The notes under the pieces were generated by a model. That model searched no databases, was not told where the DNA came from, and saw only the letters and a list, made by a program, of their open reading frames with translations. 34,939 nucleotides of DNA from an uncultured Ruminococcus sp. Its GTDB lineage: Bacteria; Bacillota; Clostridia; Lachnospirales; Lachnospiraceae. Position numbers and translations under genes: made by a program. Shown here in pieces: positions 1 to 8,613 of this stretch. The first letter of the stretch is position 1, and every line of letters begins with the position of its first letter. The stretch is taken from NCBI GenBank assembly GCA_900544395.1, contig UQVC01000026.1:1-34939 (forward strand), in the 5' to 3' direction.

Positions 1-1380
1 AGAATCCAAACGTATTTGGACTTTATGGCAGAAACGGAAGAGCGGATACCAAGAGATGGATATGAAATAAAGAATATGAGACTCCAGACATATGGATTGA
101 GCTTTTTAAAGAATGTAGATTTTGATGCAGATGGAATCGATGAGTTTGTTTTGGCATATTTGAAGGATGACCCAGTTAAGGTAGATTATGCATTGGAAGT
201 ATGGGCATATAAAGATGGAAAAATGGAAAATGTATATACAGGGGATATTTTCAGAACAGATACTACGTGCGGAATCCGCTTTGCCTGTACAAAAAATGAG
301 ATGATACAGCTTGTCACTGGTGTCAGTATGGAAGGGATTAGCACATATTATGCATATAAAGACGGAAAGTTTGTACAGGATATGACAATAGAAATGAGTG
401 TAGCTACATTATCCAGAAAAATCAATGGAAAAGAAGCAACAAATCAAGAGTTGGCAGAGTATGCTCAGAAATATAGCTATAGAGATTACTATTTAGAAGG
501 TTATGATACGGATACTCCGGAAGAGTTTGCAGCACATGCATTTGATAAAACTAAAATGGAATTAGAATATCAGTTAAAAGCAGTAGATGAATGCTATAAA
601 CATGCCATTGAAAAAGCCAATGGGGAACAAACAGCGGAAAATAAGGAAACAGACATTCAAGATGGGAATTATATATCGGTTTCAGATGAGTCGGGTATGT
701 ATTTGAATGTTTATACAGAAGAAAAGCAAAAGAAGTTTCTGCAAATAGGATATTACTATTTGGATAATATTTTTATGAACTTTGAGACTGTGAAATACGA
801 ATATGACAAGGATTCAGGTAGTTACAGGGAAGTTTCCGAAGAACCAAGTCATAATCTGTTAATTTCGCAAGATGGAAACGTTATATCTATTTCAATAGAG
901 AATAAAAGTACTGGATATAAGTCAGATGTAAAATTACAGAGAGAAGCACAGTATGATTCTGTGGAGGCACATAAAAGATATAGAAAAAAATTTATAGCAA
1001 GAACATTGCCTACAGAGGAGGAAGCAACATTAAGAGAGCAGGAAGAGACTAAAGAATCTGAAGAAGAGAGATACTCAAAAATCGAATTGTCGAAAGATGA
1101 GGTTATGCAACGAGTTGTAGATCATTACCGAGCTGTATTACCATTACCGACAGGCGATAAAGGCGGAATTTATACTATTTACCAGTATGATGTAACAGAA
1201 ACAGAGAATGGATATGAGATGGCTCTTCGATATGTCATGAGCGAAGGAAGAGCAGAAGAAATTATAGAGAGCGGAGGGACTCCACAAGCCAATATATTAG
1301 TAGGAACTGTTTTGGTAGATATGAAAACGGGACAGGTTTCTATGGAGAATAGTGATACTTGGAATTTATTAGAAGGTTAG
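1..1380 (+). CDS. Paralogue of the zinc-ribbon/TPR membrane proteins, 5' end outside the window
   Basis: The reading frame is open from base 1, so the first in-frame TTG (16) and ATG (25) are probably internal and the true start lies upstream. The N-terminal part matches the middle of the protein at 3734-5416: both carry a YxxxxxGLxFxxxxDFDxxGxxEFVLAYL-type stretch, then VEVW and KVYTG-like motifs. This is an FG-GAP/EF-hand-like 'DFDADGIDE' segment typical of exported Clostridia proteins. The rest is acidic and charged with no membrane segment, fitting an extracellular domain. By analogy with its paralogue, the missing N-terminus probably holds a zinc ribbon, one transmembrane helix and TPRs (inference). 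Biochemical function unknown. Confidence 0.8.
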   Translation, partial: RIQTYLDFMAETEERIPRDGYEIKNMRLQTYGLSFLKNVDFDADGIDEFVLAYLKDDPVKVDYALEVWAYKDGKMENVYTGDIFRTDTTCGIRFACTKNEMIQLVTGVSMEGISTYYAYKDGKFVQDMTIEMSVATLSRKINGKEATNQELAEYAQKYSYRDYYLEGYDTDTPEEFAAHAFDKTKMELEYQLKAVDECYKHAIEKANGEQTAENKETDIQDGNYISVSDESGMYLNVYTEEKQKKFLQIGYYYLDNIFMNFETVKYEYDKDSGSYREVSEEPSHNLLISQDGNVISISIENKSTGYKSDVKLQREAQYDSVEAHKRYRKKFIARTLPTEEEATLREQEETKESEEERYSKIELSKDEVMQRVVDHYRAVLPLPTGDKGGIYTIYQYDVTETENGYEMALRYVMSEGRAEEIIESGGTPQANILVGTVLVDMKTGQVSMENSDTWNLLEG

Positions 1381-1397
1381 GTGAATCGGGAAATTAT

Positions 1398-1505
1398 ATG
1401 AAGTGTTCAAAGTGTGGGAAAGAAAATAAAGATACTGCAAAATATTGCAGTGGATGTGGTGCGCCATTAGGAAAGGAATTTTATTATGAAATGTCCAAAT
1501 TGTAA
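1398..1505 (+). pseudogene. Orphan zinc-ribbon mini-ORF (35 aa)
   Basis: An ATG 17 bases after the preceding stop opens a 35-codon frame with a complete CxxC-x10-CxxC zinc ribbon (MKCSKCGKEN..., then YCSGCGAP). It runs 20 bases into the next gene in another frame and stops at once. The peptide has no membrane helix or effector domain, unlike the neighbours whose N-termini it resembles (MYCRKCGAEN at 3734, MKCPNCKTPL at 1486). The simplest reading is the surviving head of a former full-length paralogue lost by recombination between tandem copies. A functional free zinc-ribbon peptide, or an upstream ORF coupling translation to the next gene, remains possible. Confidence 0.55.
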
Positions 1506-2502
1506 AACTCCTTTACAAAAGGGGGATGTATTTTGTCCGGTATGTGGGAGTCGAGTGGAGAAAAAGACAACAGTACCGATTATTTTGCTGGTTTCTTTTA
1601 GTGTGTTGTTAATTGCAGGTGGGATTGGAGTGTGGCTCTTTGCGGGAAAAGAAGATTTATCAGAAAAAACTGATAAAGAGGAAAAAATAGTACAAAAAGT
1701 AGAGCGTTCGAAAGAAAAACAAGAAATAGAAAGCGATCATTCTGTCGAAAGAAAATATGACATTGACTGTACCGGGGGACAGAAAGTGACAATGTTGGGA
1801 ACTGTTTTGCAGGAGGATACAGGTTACTACTTGAAATTTTCAGAGGGAACACAAGATCTTCTGGTTGAAAATAAAGATGGAAAAGAAGAGATAAAAAAAG
1901 AGCAGGATAAGATTTTATTACAAAGTGAAAATAGCCTGATTCCATATAATGGGCGGATGATCCAGGTGGATGGACAAGTTAAAAGTGAGGGAGATCCATT
2001 GGTTTTACAGGCAGAGAGTCTTACATATGAAGATGATTATGATGACACAGAAGGCGGTATCCATCGGTATGAGCTTATAATCAGTGATTGTACCTGGGAG
2101 CAGGCATATCAGGAGTGTCTCCAACGAGGTGGATATCTTGTGAGGATTAATAGCAGAAGAGAATACGATTACATTTTAAATCAGATTGCAAAAAAGAATA
2201 TGAAGGAAATTCAGTTTAAACTTGGTGGAAGACGAGATATGGATTCTCATGATTATTACTGGATTAACGAACAGAATCAGCTATATGGGGAGAAAATTAA
2301 CAGTGCTGATTATTGGTGTACCAATGAATGGATGAGAAATGAGCCAAGTTATCAAGATGGAGATGTGCAGGAAAACTGTCTGGATATTTTTTATTATGAA
2401 GATGAAGGAAGATGGGTATGGAATGACATTCCTAATAATGTCCTGCAGAATGTTTCTTATTTTTCTGGAAAGATAGGGTATATCTGTGAATATGAAGATT
2501 AA
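1486..2502 (+). CDS. Zinc-ribbon membrane protein with C-terminal C-type-lectin-like domain
   Basis: Residues 1-22 form a zinc ribbon (C3, C6, C17, C20). A transmembrane helix at about 31-53 is followed by a Lys/Glu-rich linker, an OB-like/beta segment at roughly 90-180, and a C-type-lectin-like domain at about 195-337. The lectin fold is recognised by TWEQAYQEC, GGYLVRI, an E-rich helix, YYWI, NEWMRNEPSY, ENCLDI, WVWND and a final YICEYED. The EPS and WND motifs sit where metal/ligand-binding EPN/WND occur in animal CTLDs. With the zinc ribbon inside the cell, the lectin domain would be displayed outside, suggesting ligand or glycan recognition (inference). Its last codons overlap the next gene, so the two are probably co-translated. 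Confidence 0.85.
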   Translation: MKCPNCKTPLQKGDVFCPVCGSRVEKKTTVPIILLVSFSVLLIAGGIGVWLFAGKEDLSEKTDKEEKIVQKVERSKEKQEIESDHSVERKYDIDCTGGQKVTMLGTVLQEDTGYYLKFSEGTQDLLVENKDGKEEIKKEQDKILLQSENSLIPYNGRMIQVDGQVKSEGDPLVLQAESLTYEDDYDDTEGGIHRYELIISDCTWEQAYQECLQRGGYLVRINSRREYDYILNQIAKKNMKEIQFKLGGRRDMDSHDYYWINEQNQLYGEKINSADYWCTNEWMRNEPSYQDGDVQENCLDIFYYEDEGRWVWNDIPNNVLQNVSYFSGKIGYICEYED

Positions 2503-3721
2503 AAGAAAAATGCGAATGGTAGTTTTATTCTTTTTGTGTTTTGTGACAGCAGCGGGATGTGCAAAAGAAGAATCTCAAGCTGTAAATTCTGATCAAACAA
2601 AGAAAATAGAACGTGCAGAGGAAAACAAGATTTCCCAAAAGGAAGAACCGACTCAAAAGGAGCAGGAACGATCTGCAGAAAATGAACAGATTGTACAAAT
2701 GACTCTGGAAGAAAAAGTTGCACAAATGTTTTTTGTGACTCCGGATGCTTTGACAGGATATCCGGTTACAGAGGTGGATGAAACTTTAAGGAATATCTAT
2801 TGGGATTGTCCGGTAGGCGGATTGATCATGATGCAGCCGAATATCAGGTCTCCAGAGCAGATCAGTGTGTTGAATCAGCGACTTCAGGAGTTGTCCCTGG
2901 AACGAATGGGATTTCCGATATTTCTAGGCGTAGATGAAGAAGGGGGAAATGTTGCACGAATCGCTTCTTTAGAAAATTTTCCAGTTGAAAATGTGGGGAA
3001 TATGAAAGAGGTTGGCGCACAAGGTGATATAAAGAATGCGCATCGTGTAGGAAATTATATTGCAACCTATTTGAAATCGTATGGATTTAATGTAGATTTT
3101 GCACCTGTTGCTGATGTATGGATTGAACCGGAAAATACAGTGGTTCAGGAACGGGCATTCAGCAATGATCCTGATTTGGCAGGTGCAATGGTTGCAGAAT
3201 GTGTCAAAGGATTTCAGGAAAAAAATATTGCAACAGCTCTGAAACATTTTCCGGGACATGGAGCAACTACAGCAGATTCCCATCAGGGTGCAGCATATTC
3301 TTATCGCAATCTTGAGGATTTGAGACAATGTGAGTTTGTTCCGTTTCGGTCTGGAATTGAGGCGGGAAGTGAATTTGTAATGTTAGGTCACATTGCTTTG
3401 CCAACTATTACGGGAAACGAGATTCCTGCAACCTTATCAGCACAAATTGGAGCGCAGTTGCTTCGGGAAGAGTTGAAATATGATGGAATTGTTATTACAG
3501 ATGCAATGAATATGGGAGCAATTGTAAATTACTATTCTGCATCAGATGCTGCAATTCTTGCAGTACAATCGGGAGTGGATATGATTTTGATGCCTTCGGA
3601 TTTTTGGACTGCATATCAGGGTGTTTTGGATGCCGTAAAAGATGGAAGGATCCAGGAACATCAGATCGATGTATCTGTAAAGAGGATTCTGCGTTTAAAA
3701 AATAAGATAAACTCAAAGTAG
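2486..3721 (+). CDS. Lipoprotein glycoside hydrolase family 3 (beta-N-acetylhexosaminidase, NagZ-like)
   Basis: Predicted to hydrolyse beta-linked N-acetylglucosamine-type sugars at the outer face of the membrane. The N-terminus is a lipoprotein signal: Lys/Arg-rich, then a hydrophobic stretch ending in the lipobox TAAGC, followed by a charged linker. The GH3 barrel follows, with FLGVDEEGGNVAR, the NagZ signature KHFPGHGATTADSH (its His is the usual acid/base dyad residue), and the nucleophile Asp in ITDAMNMGAI (about residue 339). About 410 aa, the usual single-domain NagZ size. GTG at 2486 is chosen because an AGGG lies 7 bases upstream; ATG at 2492 is the alternative. The start overlaps the lectin-like gene by 17 bases. 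Whether the substrate is peptidoglycan or a host glycan cannot be told. Confidence 0.9.
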   Translation: MNMKIKRKMRMVVLFFLCFVTAAGCAKEESQAVNSDQTKKIERAEENKISQKEEPTQKEQERSAENEQIVQMTLEEKVAQMFFVTPDALTGYPVTEVDETLRNIYWDCPVGGLIMMQPNIRSPEQISVLNQRLQELSLERMGFPIFLGVDEEGGNVARIASLENFPVENVGNMKEVGAQGDIKNAHRVGNYIATYLKSYGFNVDFAPVADVWIEPENTVVQERAFSNDPDLAGAMVAECVKGFQEKNIATALKHFPGHGATTADSHQGAAYSYRNLEDLRQCEFVPFRSGIEAGSEFVMLGHIALPTITGNEIPATLSAQIGAQLLREELKYDGIVITDAMNMGAIVNYYSASDAAILAVQSGVDMILMPSDFWTAYQGVLDAVKDGRIQEHQIDVSVKRILRLKNKINSK

Positions 3722-3733
3722 GTGAAAACAGAT

Positions 3734-5416
3734 ATGTATTGTAGAAAATGCGGAGCTGAAAATCAAGATCATGCACAGTTTTGTAAAGACTGCGGAGCGC
3801 CACTTAGAAAAGTGGAGATGCCGAATGTAAAGAAGAAACAAAAGAGATATATTCTGTGGATTGCAGTTGTGGTAGTTATCCTTGCGGCAGGGATTGCCGG
3901 CATTTTGATTTTTCATGAACAGAAGAAAGAAAAAGAGTTTCAGATCAATATACGAAACGGACAGAAGTATCTGGAACAAATGGAATATAAAAAGGCAGAA
4001 GCCTGCTTTCAGAAAGCAATTGACATTGATCCGAAGGAAGTTAAGGCTTATCAAGGTCTGGCAGAAACATACGAAGGGTTGGAAGATTATGAGAAAGCCT
4101 TTGAGATTTATGAAGAAGCATTTTCCAAGGTACAGAATACATCCGAAGAGTTGAAAAAAGAGGAAGAGGAATTGTATCTTGGGGCGATTGAATTTTATGA
4201 CAAGCAAGGAAAAGAAGATGAGGCTGCAGAATTGATCACAGAAATGGAAGGAAAAGACCAGAGTGAGGAAGGCAAAAATAAACTGAATGAATTGCAGAAA
4301 AAGCGTTCTTATCAGGCATATTATGATTTGATTTTAGAATATCAGGAAAAATATGGAATGGGCAAGATAAAAACGCGTGATCAGGAAGCGTTCTGTTTAG
4401 AAGGCCTGTGCTTTGCTTCTTTGCTGGATTTTGATCAGAATGGAAAAGAAGAGTTAGTGCTGGCATATTTGTCAGAGATGCCTGAAAATGAGCCGCCAAT
4501 ACCAAGATATACAGTGGAAGTGTGGGAATTCAAAAAGGGCAAGGTCGATAAAGTATATACAGGGAATCCTTATAGACTTATTGAGACAGGTAGTTATCTT
4601 ACTTTTACACAAGTGGAAGAGCAGAATTATATCATAGAAGGAGGCGCAAATATATTAACGGTGGATGATACTATCTGGGGATTTGATGAAGAACAAAAAT
4701 TTAAAAAGATTACAGAAATTCAAACGGATGGAGCAAACCCACCGAAATGTTCGATTGATGGCAAAAATGTTTCGCAGCAAGAATATGAGGATATGATACA
4801 AAAATGGGAAAAAAAGAAAATAGAGTACGGTTTGTATCCTGCAGAGGTTCAAACACTGGAAACAGTAGAAAGTACGTTAAAAGATTTACGAGAGTTCCTT
4901 CAGATAAAAGAAGAACCAGTGGAAGAACAATCTTCTGTTTTTGAAAAAATTCCACAAGAGTTTGTATTTACCAGCGGAGCAGGTGGATGGGAGACAGTGA
5001 TTACAATCAATTCAGATGGGACATTTACAGGGGAATATAAGGATTCAGAAATGGGAGATACAGGAGAAAATTATCCGAATGGAACAATGTATATCTGTAA
5101 TTTTAGAGGAAAGTTCACATCCCCAAAACAGGTAGATGAGTATATCTATTCTATGAAACTAGAGTATTTAGATCAGGAAAAAAATCCGGGAGATGAGTAT
5201 TATGAAGAAGGGACTCGGTATCTTGTATCAGAACCATATGGATTTGACCATGCAGATGAGTTTTTGATTTACTTCCCAGGAATTGCAATTGCAAACCTGC
5301 CAGATGGATTTACAAATTGGTTAAATGCTTTTTTGAATGTTCAGACAACCGAGATTTTCCCGCATTATGGGATTTATAATGTAGGAGGAGAAAAAGGATT
5401 TGTGTCATATCAATAA
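3734..5416 (+). CDS. Zinc-ribbon, TPR membrane protein
   Basis: A zinc ribbon (C3, C6, C17, C20 counted from ATG 3734) is followed by a transmembrane helix at about 39-60 and two or more tetratricopeptide repeats at about 72-142 (YKKAEACFQKAIDIDP, then YEKAFEIYEEAF). A charged helical region and an extracellular part with the DFDQNGKEELVLAYL motif shared with the gene at the window's left edge come next. ATG 3734 is preferred over GTG 3722 because AGGTGA sits just upstream at good spacing and the zinc ribbon starts exactly there. TPRs suggest protein-protein contact in an envelope complex (inference). It lies 12 bases after the NagZ-like gene, so probably one operon. Exact role unknown. Confidence 0.85.
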   Translation: MYCRKCGAENQDHAQFCKDCGAPLRKVEMPNVKKKQKRYILWIAVVVVILAAGIAGILIFHEQKKEKEFQINIRNGQKYLEQMEYKKAEACFQKAIDIDPKEVKAYQGLAETYEGLEDYEKAFEIYEEAFSKVQNTSEELKKEEEELYLGAIEFYDKQGKEDEAAELITEMEGKDQSEEGKNKLNELQKKRSYQAYYDLILEYQEKYGMGKIKTRDQEAFCLEGLCFASLLDFDQNGKEELVLAYLSEMPENEPPIPRYTVEVWEFKKGKVDKVYTGNPYRLIETGSYLTFTQVEEQNYIIEGGANILTVDDTIWGFDEEQKFKKITEIQTDGANPPKCSIDGKNVSQQEYEDMIQKWEKKKIEYGLYPAEVQTLETVESTLKDLREFLQIKEEPVEEQSSVFEKIPQEFVFTSGAGGWETVITINSDGTFTGEYKDSEMGDTGENYPNGTMYICNFRGKFTSPKQVDEYIYSMKLEYLDQEKNPGDEYYEEGTRYLVSEPYGFDHADEFLIYFPGIAIANLPDGFTNWLNAFLNVQTTEIFPHYGIYNVGGEKGFVSYQ

Positions 5417-5476
5417 CTCTGAAAAAGGATATTTTCCTTGCCCCCATCCTCAAAGTATAGTAAGATATCCTCAGAG
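5417..5476 (+). promoter_or_regulatory. Long-range inverted repeat in the leader of the FHA gene
   Basis: CTCTGA (5417-5422) and GGATAT (5427-5432) can pair with TCAGAG (5471-5476) and ATATCC (5465-5470). The right arm runs into the AGAGGAG ribosome site of the gene at 5491, so pairing could mask that site. A TATAGT sits in the loop. It may be a weak terminator of the upstream operon or a translational control element; no T-run follows. Confidence 0.35.
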
Positions 5477-5490
5477 GAGTTGATAAATAG

Positions 5491-6078
5491 ATGTTATATT
5501 GGATCATTATTGGAATATTGATCGCAGCAATCATTGCCGTGATCTTATTTACCGTTTCGAAGTTGTTAAAAGAGAAAAAAGAATACAATCAATTTGAACG
5601 CAGGCATCGTTCTCAGGATTCATATGATGATGACTACGATGACGATGACGATGACGATGAGGATGAAGATGATGAAGATGACGAATACGAACCCGAACCA
5701 AGGCGTCGTCAGGTAAAAAGACAGCCGGAACCAAGCGTTTCTTCTGCAAAAAGACGCTGGAAGATCGTGCTGGAGGATGTGGATCAGCAGGATCAGTACA
5801 GTTTCATTTTTTATGATTCATTGGGAATCGGAAGAATCAGTGCATCATCGGATTATGATAAGTTTTTATCGCTGCCGGAGGACCTGCGGGTATCAAAGGT
5901 ACATTGTGCGATCATCAGAAGTGGTGATAAATTATATCTGAGAGACGAAGGTTCGAAGAACCATACATATTTGAATGGAAAACCGGTCAGCAAACCGATC
6001 GTGATCCAGAAAGAGGATGTGATCACAGTTGGAGAGACCAGATTAGAAGTTGTAAGAATTCTGCGGGAGACAAGATAA
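5491..6078 (+). CDS. Membrane-anchored FHA-domain protein
   Basis: Residues 3-26 form an N-terminal membrane helix, followed by a Lys/Arg segment, a run of almost pure Asp/Glu at about 46-68, a basic linker, and an FHA phosphothreonine-binding domain at about 105-192. FHA hallmarks visible are IGR (113-115), SKVH (135-138) and KNHTYLNG (156-163), which contribute the phosphopeptide-binding Arg, Ser/His and Asn positions. FHA proteins bind phosphothreonine made by Ser/Thr kinases such as PrkC; no kinase gene is in this window. Because the helix is N-terminal and short, the FHA domain is probably cytoplasmic (inference). Its gene ends inside a strong terminator. Confidence 0.88.
   Translation: MLYWIIIGILIAAIIAVILFTVSKLLKEKKEYNQFERRHRSQDSYDDDYDDDDDDDEDEDDEDDEYEPEPRRRQVKRQPEPSVSSAKRRWKIVLEDVDQQDQYSFIFYDSLGIGRISASSDYDKFLSLPEDLRVSKVHCAIIRSGDKLYLRDEGSKNHTYLNGKPVSKPIVIQKEDVITVGETRLEVVRILRETR
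5625..5682 (+). repeat. Simple GAY-codon repeat encoding a poly-acidic tract
   Basis: Near-uninterrupted GAT/GAC/GAG/GAA codons, with consecutive GATGAC units, encode about 20 acidic residues between the membrane helix and the FHA domain. Such low-complexity DNA is prone to slippage, so tract length may vary between strains. The acidic spacer is probably disordered. Confidence 0.7.
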
Positions 6079-6095
6079 TCCCGCAGAATTTTTTT
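6057..6095 (+). terminator. Rho-independent terminator after the FHA gene
   Basis: A perfect 12-bp stem (AATTCTGCGGGA at 6057-6068 with TCCCGCAGAATT at 6079-6090) is followed by a T-run. The left arm overlaps the last codons and the TAA stop falls in the loop, so the terminator is embedded in the gene end. Confidence 0.92.
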
Positions 6096-6122
6096 GCAAT
6101 TCCCTCTTTAACATGCTAAAAT
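6094..6122 (+). promoter_or_regulatory. Sigma-A-type promoter of the aconitase gene
   Basis: TTGCAA, 17 bases, then TAAAAT, with an extended -10 TG (ATGCTAAAAT). It begins in the T-run of the preceding terminator. The predicted start lies about 37 bases before the strong AAAGGAGG ribosome site. Confidence 0.65.
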
Positions 6123-6166
6123 GATAAACAGTTAGTGAAATTATTGGAAAGACAAAGGAGGTTACC

Positions 6167-8434
6167 ATGATTAAATTATATGATAACGGTGTGTACTTGT
6201 TAAACGGCACAGAAATCCTGGAAGATACGGGAAATGTGTCACTTCCTGTCTCGAAAGAAGAGGCTGCAAAGAATACGATTGCCTATGGAATCCTGGACAG
6301 TCATAATACTTCAGGCAATATGGAACGCCTGCAGATTAAATTTGATAAATTGACATCCCACGATATTACGTTTGTGGGAATTATTCAGACGGCAAGAGCT
6401 TCCGGATTGGAAAAATTTCCGGTACCGTATGTTTTGACAAACTGTCATAACAGTCTCTGTGCGGTTGGTGGAACGATCAATGAGGATGACCATATGTTTG
6501 GGCTTACCTGTGCGAAAAAGTACGGTGGTGTGTATGTTCCGCCTCATCAGGCAGTCATCCATCAGTTTGCAAGAGAGGTTCTTGCAGAGTGCGGCAAGAT
6601 GATCCTTGGTTCTGACAGCCATACCCGCTACGGAGCATTGGGAACCATGGCAATGGGAGAAGGCGGACCGGAGCTTGTAAAACAGCTTCTGAATAAGACA
6701 TATGACATCAAGAAACCAGAAGTGATCGGAATCTATCTGGATGGAGAACCGGCAAAAGGAGTCGGCCCACAGGACGTTGCACTGGCGATCATCGGAGCCA
6801 CATTTGCAAATGGCTATGTAAATAACAAAGTCATGGAATTTGTGGGACCTGGAGTTTCCAAGTTAAGCGCAGATTATCGAATCGGAATCGATGTGATGAC
6901 CACAGAGACAACCTGTCTGTCTTCTATCTGGAAAACCGATGAAAAGATTCAGGAATTTTATGAGATCCACGGAAGAAGTGAAGGATACAAAGAGCTGAAT
7001 CCGGGAGCAGTGACATATTATGATGGAATGGTTTATGTGAATATGAGCGAGATCAAGCCGATGATCGCAATGCCGTTCCACCCAAGCAATGTATATACGA
7101 TTGATGAAGTGAATGCGAATCTGGCAGACATTCTTCATGAAGTTGAGAAGAAAGCGCTGATTAGTCTAGATGGAGCAGTCGATTATTCTCTTCAGAGCAA
7201 GATTGTCAACGGAAAACTGTATGTAGATCAGGGAATCATTGCCGGATGTGCAGGCGGTGGATTTGAGAATATCTGTGCAGCGGCAGATATCATCAAAGGA
7301 AGAAATATCGGTGCCGATGAGTTTACATTCAGTGTATATCCTGCAAGTACACCGATTTATATGGAACTGGTGAAAAATGGAGCTATCGCAGATCTGATGG
7401 AAGCAGGAACTGTTGTGAAGACAGCATTCTGCGGTCCATGCTTCGGTGCCGGAGATACGCCTGCAAATAATGCGTTCTCCATCCGTCATACCACAAGAAA
7501 CTTCCCGAACAGAGAAGGTTCGAAGCTGCAGAACGGTCAGATATCTTCGGTTGCACTGATGGATGCACGTTCGATTGCAGCCACAGCAGCAAATAAAGGA
7601 TTCCTGACACCGGCAACTGCAATGGATGTGGAGTACAAGGGACAGAAATATCACTTTGATCAGAATATTTATGCAAACCGCGTCTTTGACAGCAAGGGTG
7701 TGGCAGATCCAAGCGTAGAGATCAAGTTTGGCCCGAATATCAAAGACTGGCCGGAAATGTCAGCGCTTCCACAGAATCTGGTGCTCAAAGTAGTGTCTGA
7801 GATTCATGATCCGGTGACTACAACCGATGAACTGATTCCATCCGGCGAGACTTCTTCTTATCGTTCAAATCCGCTGGGACTGGCAGAATTTGCACTTTCC
7901 AGAAAAGATCCTGCGTATGTAGGACGCGCCAAAGAAGTACAGGCAGCGCAGAAAGCGATCGAAGCTGGTAAGTGTCCGCTTGATGCACTGGAGGAGTTAA
8001 AACCGGTGATGGCAAAGATTCAGGAGAAATTCCCACAGGTAGGAGAAGGCAACGTAGGAGTCGGAAGTACGATTTTTGCAGTGAAACCGGGAGATGGTTC
8101 TGCCCGTGAACAGGCTGCATCCTGCCAGAAAGTGCTGGGTGGATGGGCGAATATTGCCAATGAGTATGCAACAAAACGATATCGTTCGAACCTGATCAAC
8201 TGGGGAATGCTTCCGCTTTTGACTGATGCAGATGATAAAGCACTTCCATTTAAAAATGATGATTATATTTTCATTCCGGATGTGAGAAATGCAGTGGAAG
8301 AAAAAGCAGATGTGATCAAGGCATATGTAGTAGGAGAGGAATTAAAAGAAGTAGAGTTCCATCTTGGAGATCTGACGGATGCAGAGAGAGAGATTATTTT
8401 GAAAGGCTGTCTGATCAATTACTACAGAGGATAA
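6167..8434 (+). CDS. Aconitase-family hydratase
   Basis: Belongs to the aconitase superfamily (4Fe-4S dehydratases such as citrate/isocitrate hydro-lyase). Visible motifs are LGSDSHTRYGALG, AGCAGGGFENI in place of the classical GSCTN loop, and AFCGPCFGAGDTPANN with the two cluster cysteines of CGPC. The C-terminal swivel domain follows at about 620-755. At 755 aa it is the size of the single-chain YbhJ-like/bacterial hydratase group rather than the ~900-aa AcnA. ATG 6167 has an ideal AAAGGAGG 7 bases upstream. A citrate synthase gene is 12 kb downstream, so citrate-to-isocitrate for glutamate synthesis is plausible. The altered GCAGGG loop means another hydroxyacid substrate is not excluded. 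Confidence 0.88.
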   Translation: MIKLYDNGVYLLNGTEILEDTGNVSLPVSKEEAAKNTIAYGILDSHNTSGNMERLQIKFDKLTSHDITFVGIIQTARASGLEKFPVPYVLTNCHNSLCAVGGTINEDDHMFGLTCAKKYGGVYVPPHQAVIHQFAREVLAECGKMILGSDSHTRYGALGTMAMGEGGPELVKQLLNKTYDIKKPEVIGIYLDGEPAKGVGPQDVALAIIGATFANGYVNNKVMEFVGPGVSKLSADYRIGIDVMTTETTCLSSIWKTDEKIQEFYEIHGRSEGYKELNPGAVTYYDGMVYVNMSEIKPMIAMPFHPSNVYTIDEVNANLADILHEVEKKALISLDGAVDYSLQSKIVNGKLYVDQGIIAGCAGGGFENICAAADIIKGRNIGADEFTFSVYPASTPIYMELVKNGAIADLMEAGTVVKTAFCGPCFGAGDTPANNAFSIRHTTRNFPNREGSKLQNGQISSVALMDARSIAATAANKGFLTPATAMDVEYKGQKYHFDQNIYANRVFDSKGVADPSVEIKFGPNIKDWPEMSALPQNLVLKVVSEIHDPVTTTDELIPSGETSSYRSNPLGLAEFALSRKDPAYVGRAKEVQAAQKAIEAGKCPLDALEELKPVMAKIQEKFPQVGEGNVGVGSTIFAVKPGDGSAREQAASCQKVLGGWANIANEYATKRYRSNLINWGMLPLLTDADDKALPFKNDDYIFIPDVRNAVEEKADVIKAYVVGEELKEVEFHLGDLTDAEREIILKGCLINYYRG

Positions 8435-8449
8435 GAATCAAACAAATGA

Positions 8450-8487
8450 AAAATCAGGGAGAATCAAAACTCTTCCTGATTTTTTTA
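8450..8487 (+). terminator. Rho-independent terminator after the aconitase gene
   Basis: AAAATCAGGGAG (8450-8461) pairs with CTTCCTGATTTT (8472-8483) with one G-U wobble, followed by a T-run to 8487. Confidence 0.88.
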
Positions 8488-8613
8488 TTTTCCATGCAAC
8501 AAACCGTTCCTCATCGGACTCTTATATGTGACAAACAAGTTATGATTCACACCAGATGTTGGATATGGGTTTTGAACAGTAACACAAAGAAAAAAGAAAG
8601 AGAGGGGATGCGG

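Noticed and set aside
5549..5749. His-rich minus-strand frame
   Set aside because: It is only the complement of the acidic GAY repeat in the FHA gene.
8446..8613. Upstream extension of the sigma factor frame
   Set aside because: It runs through the aconitase terminator, has no ribosome site and encodes nothing like sigma region 1.
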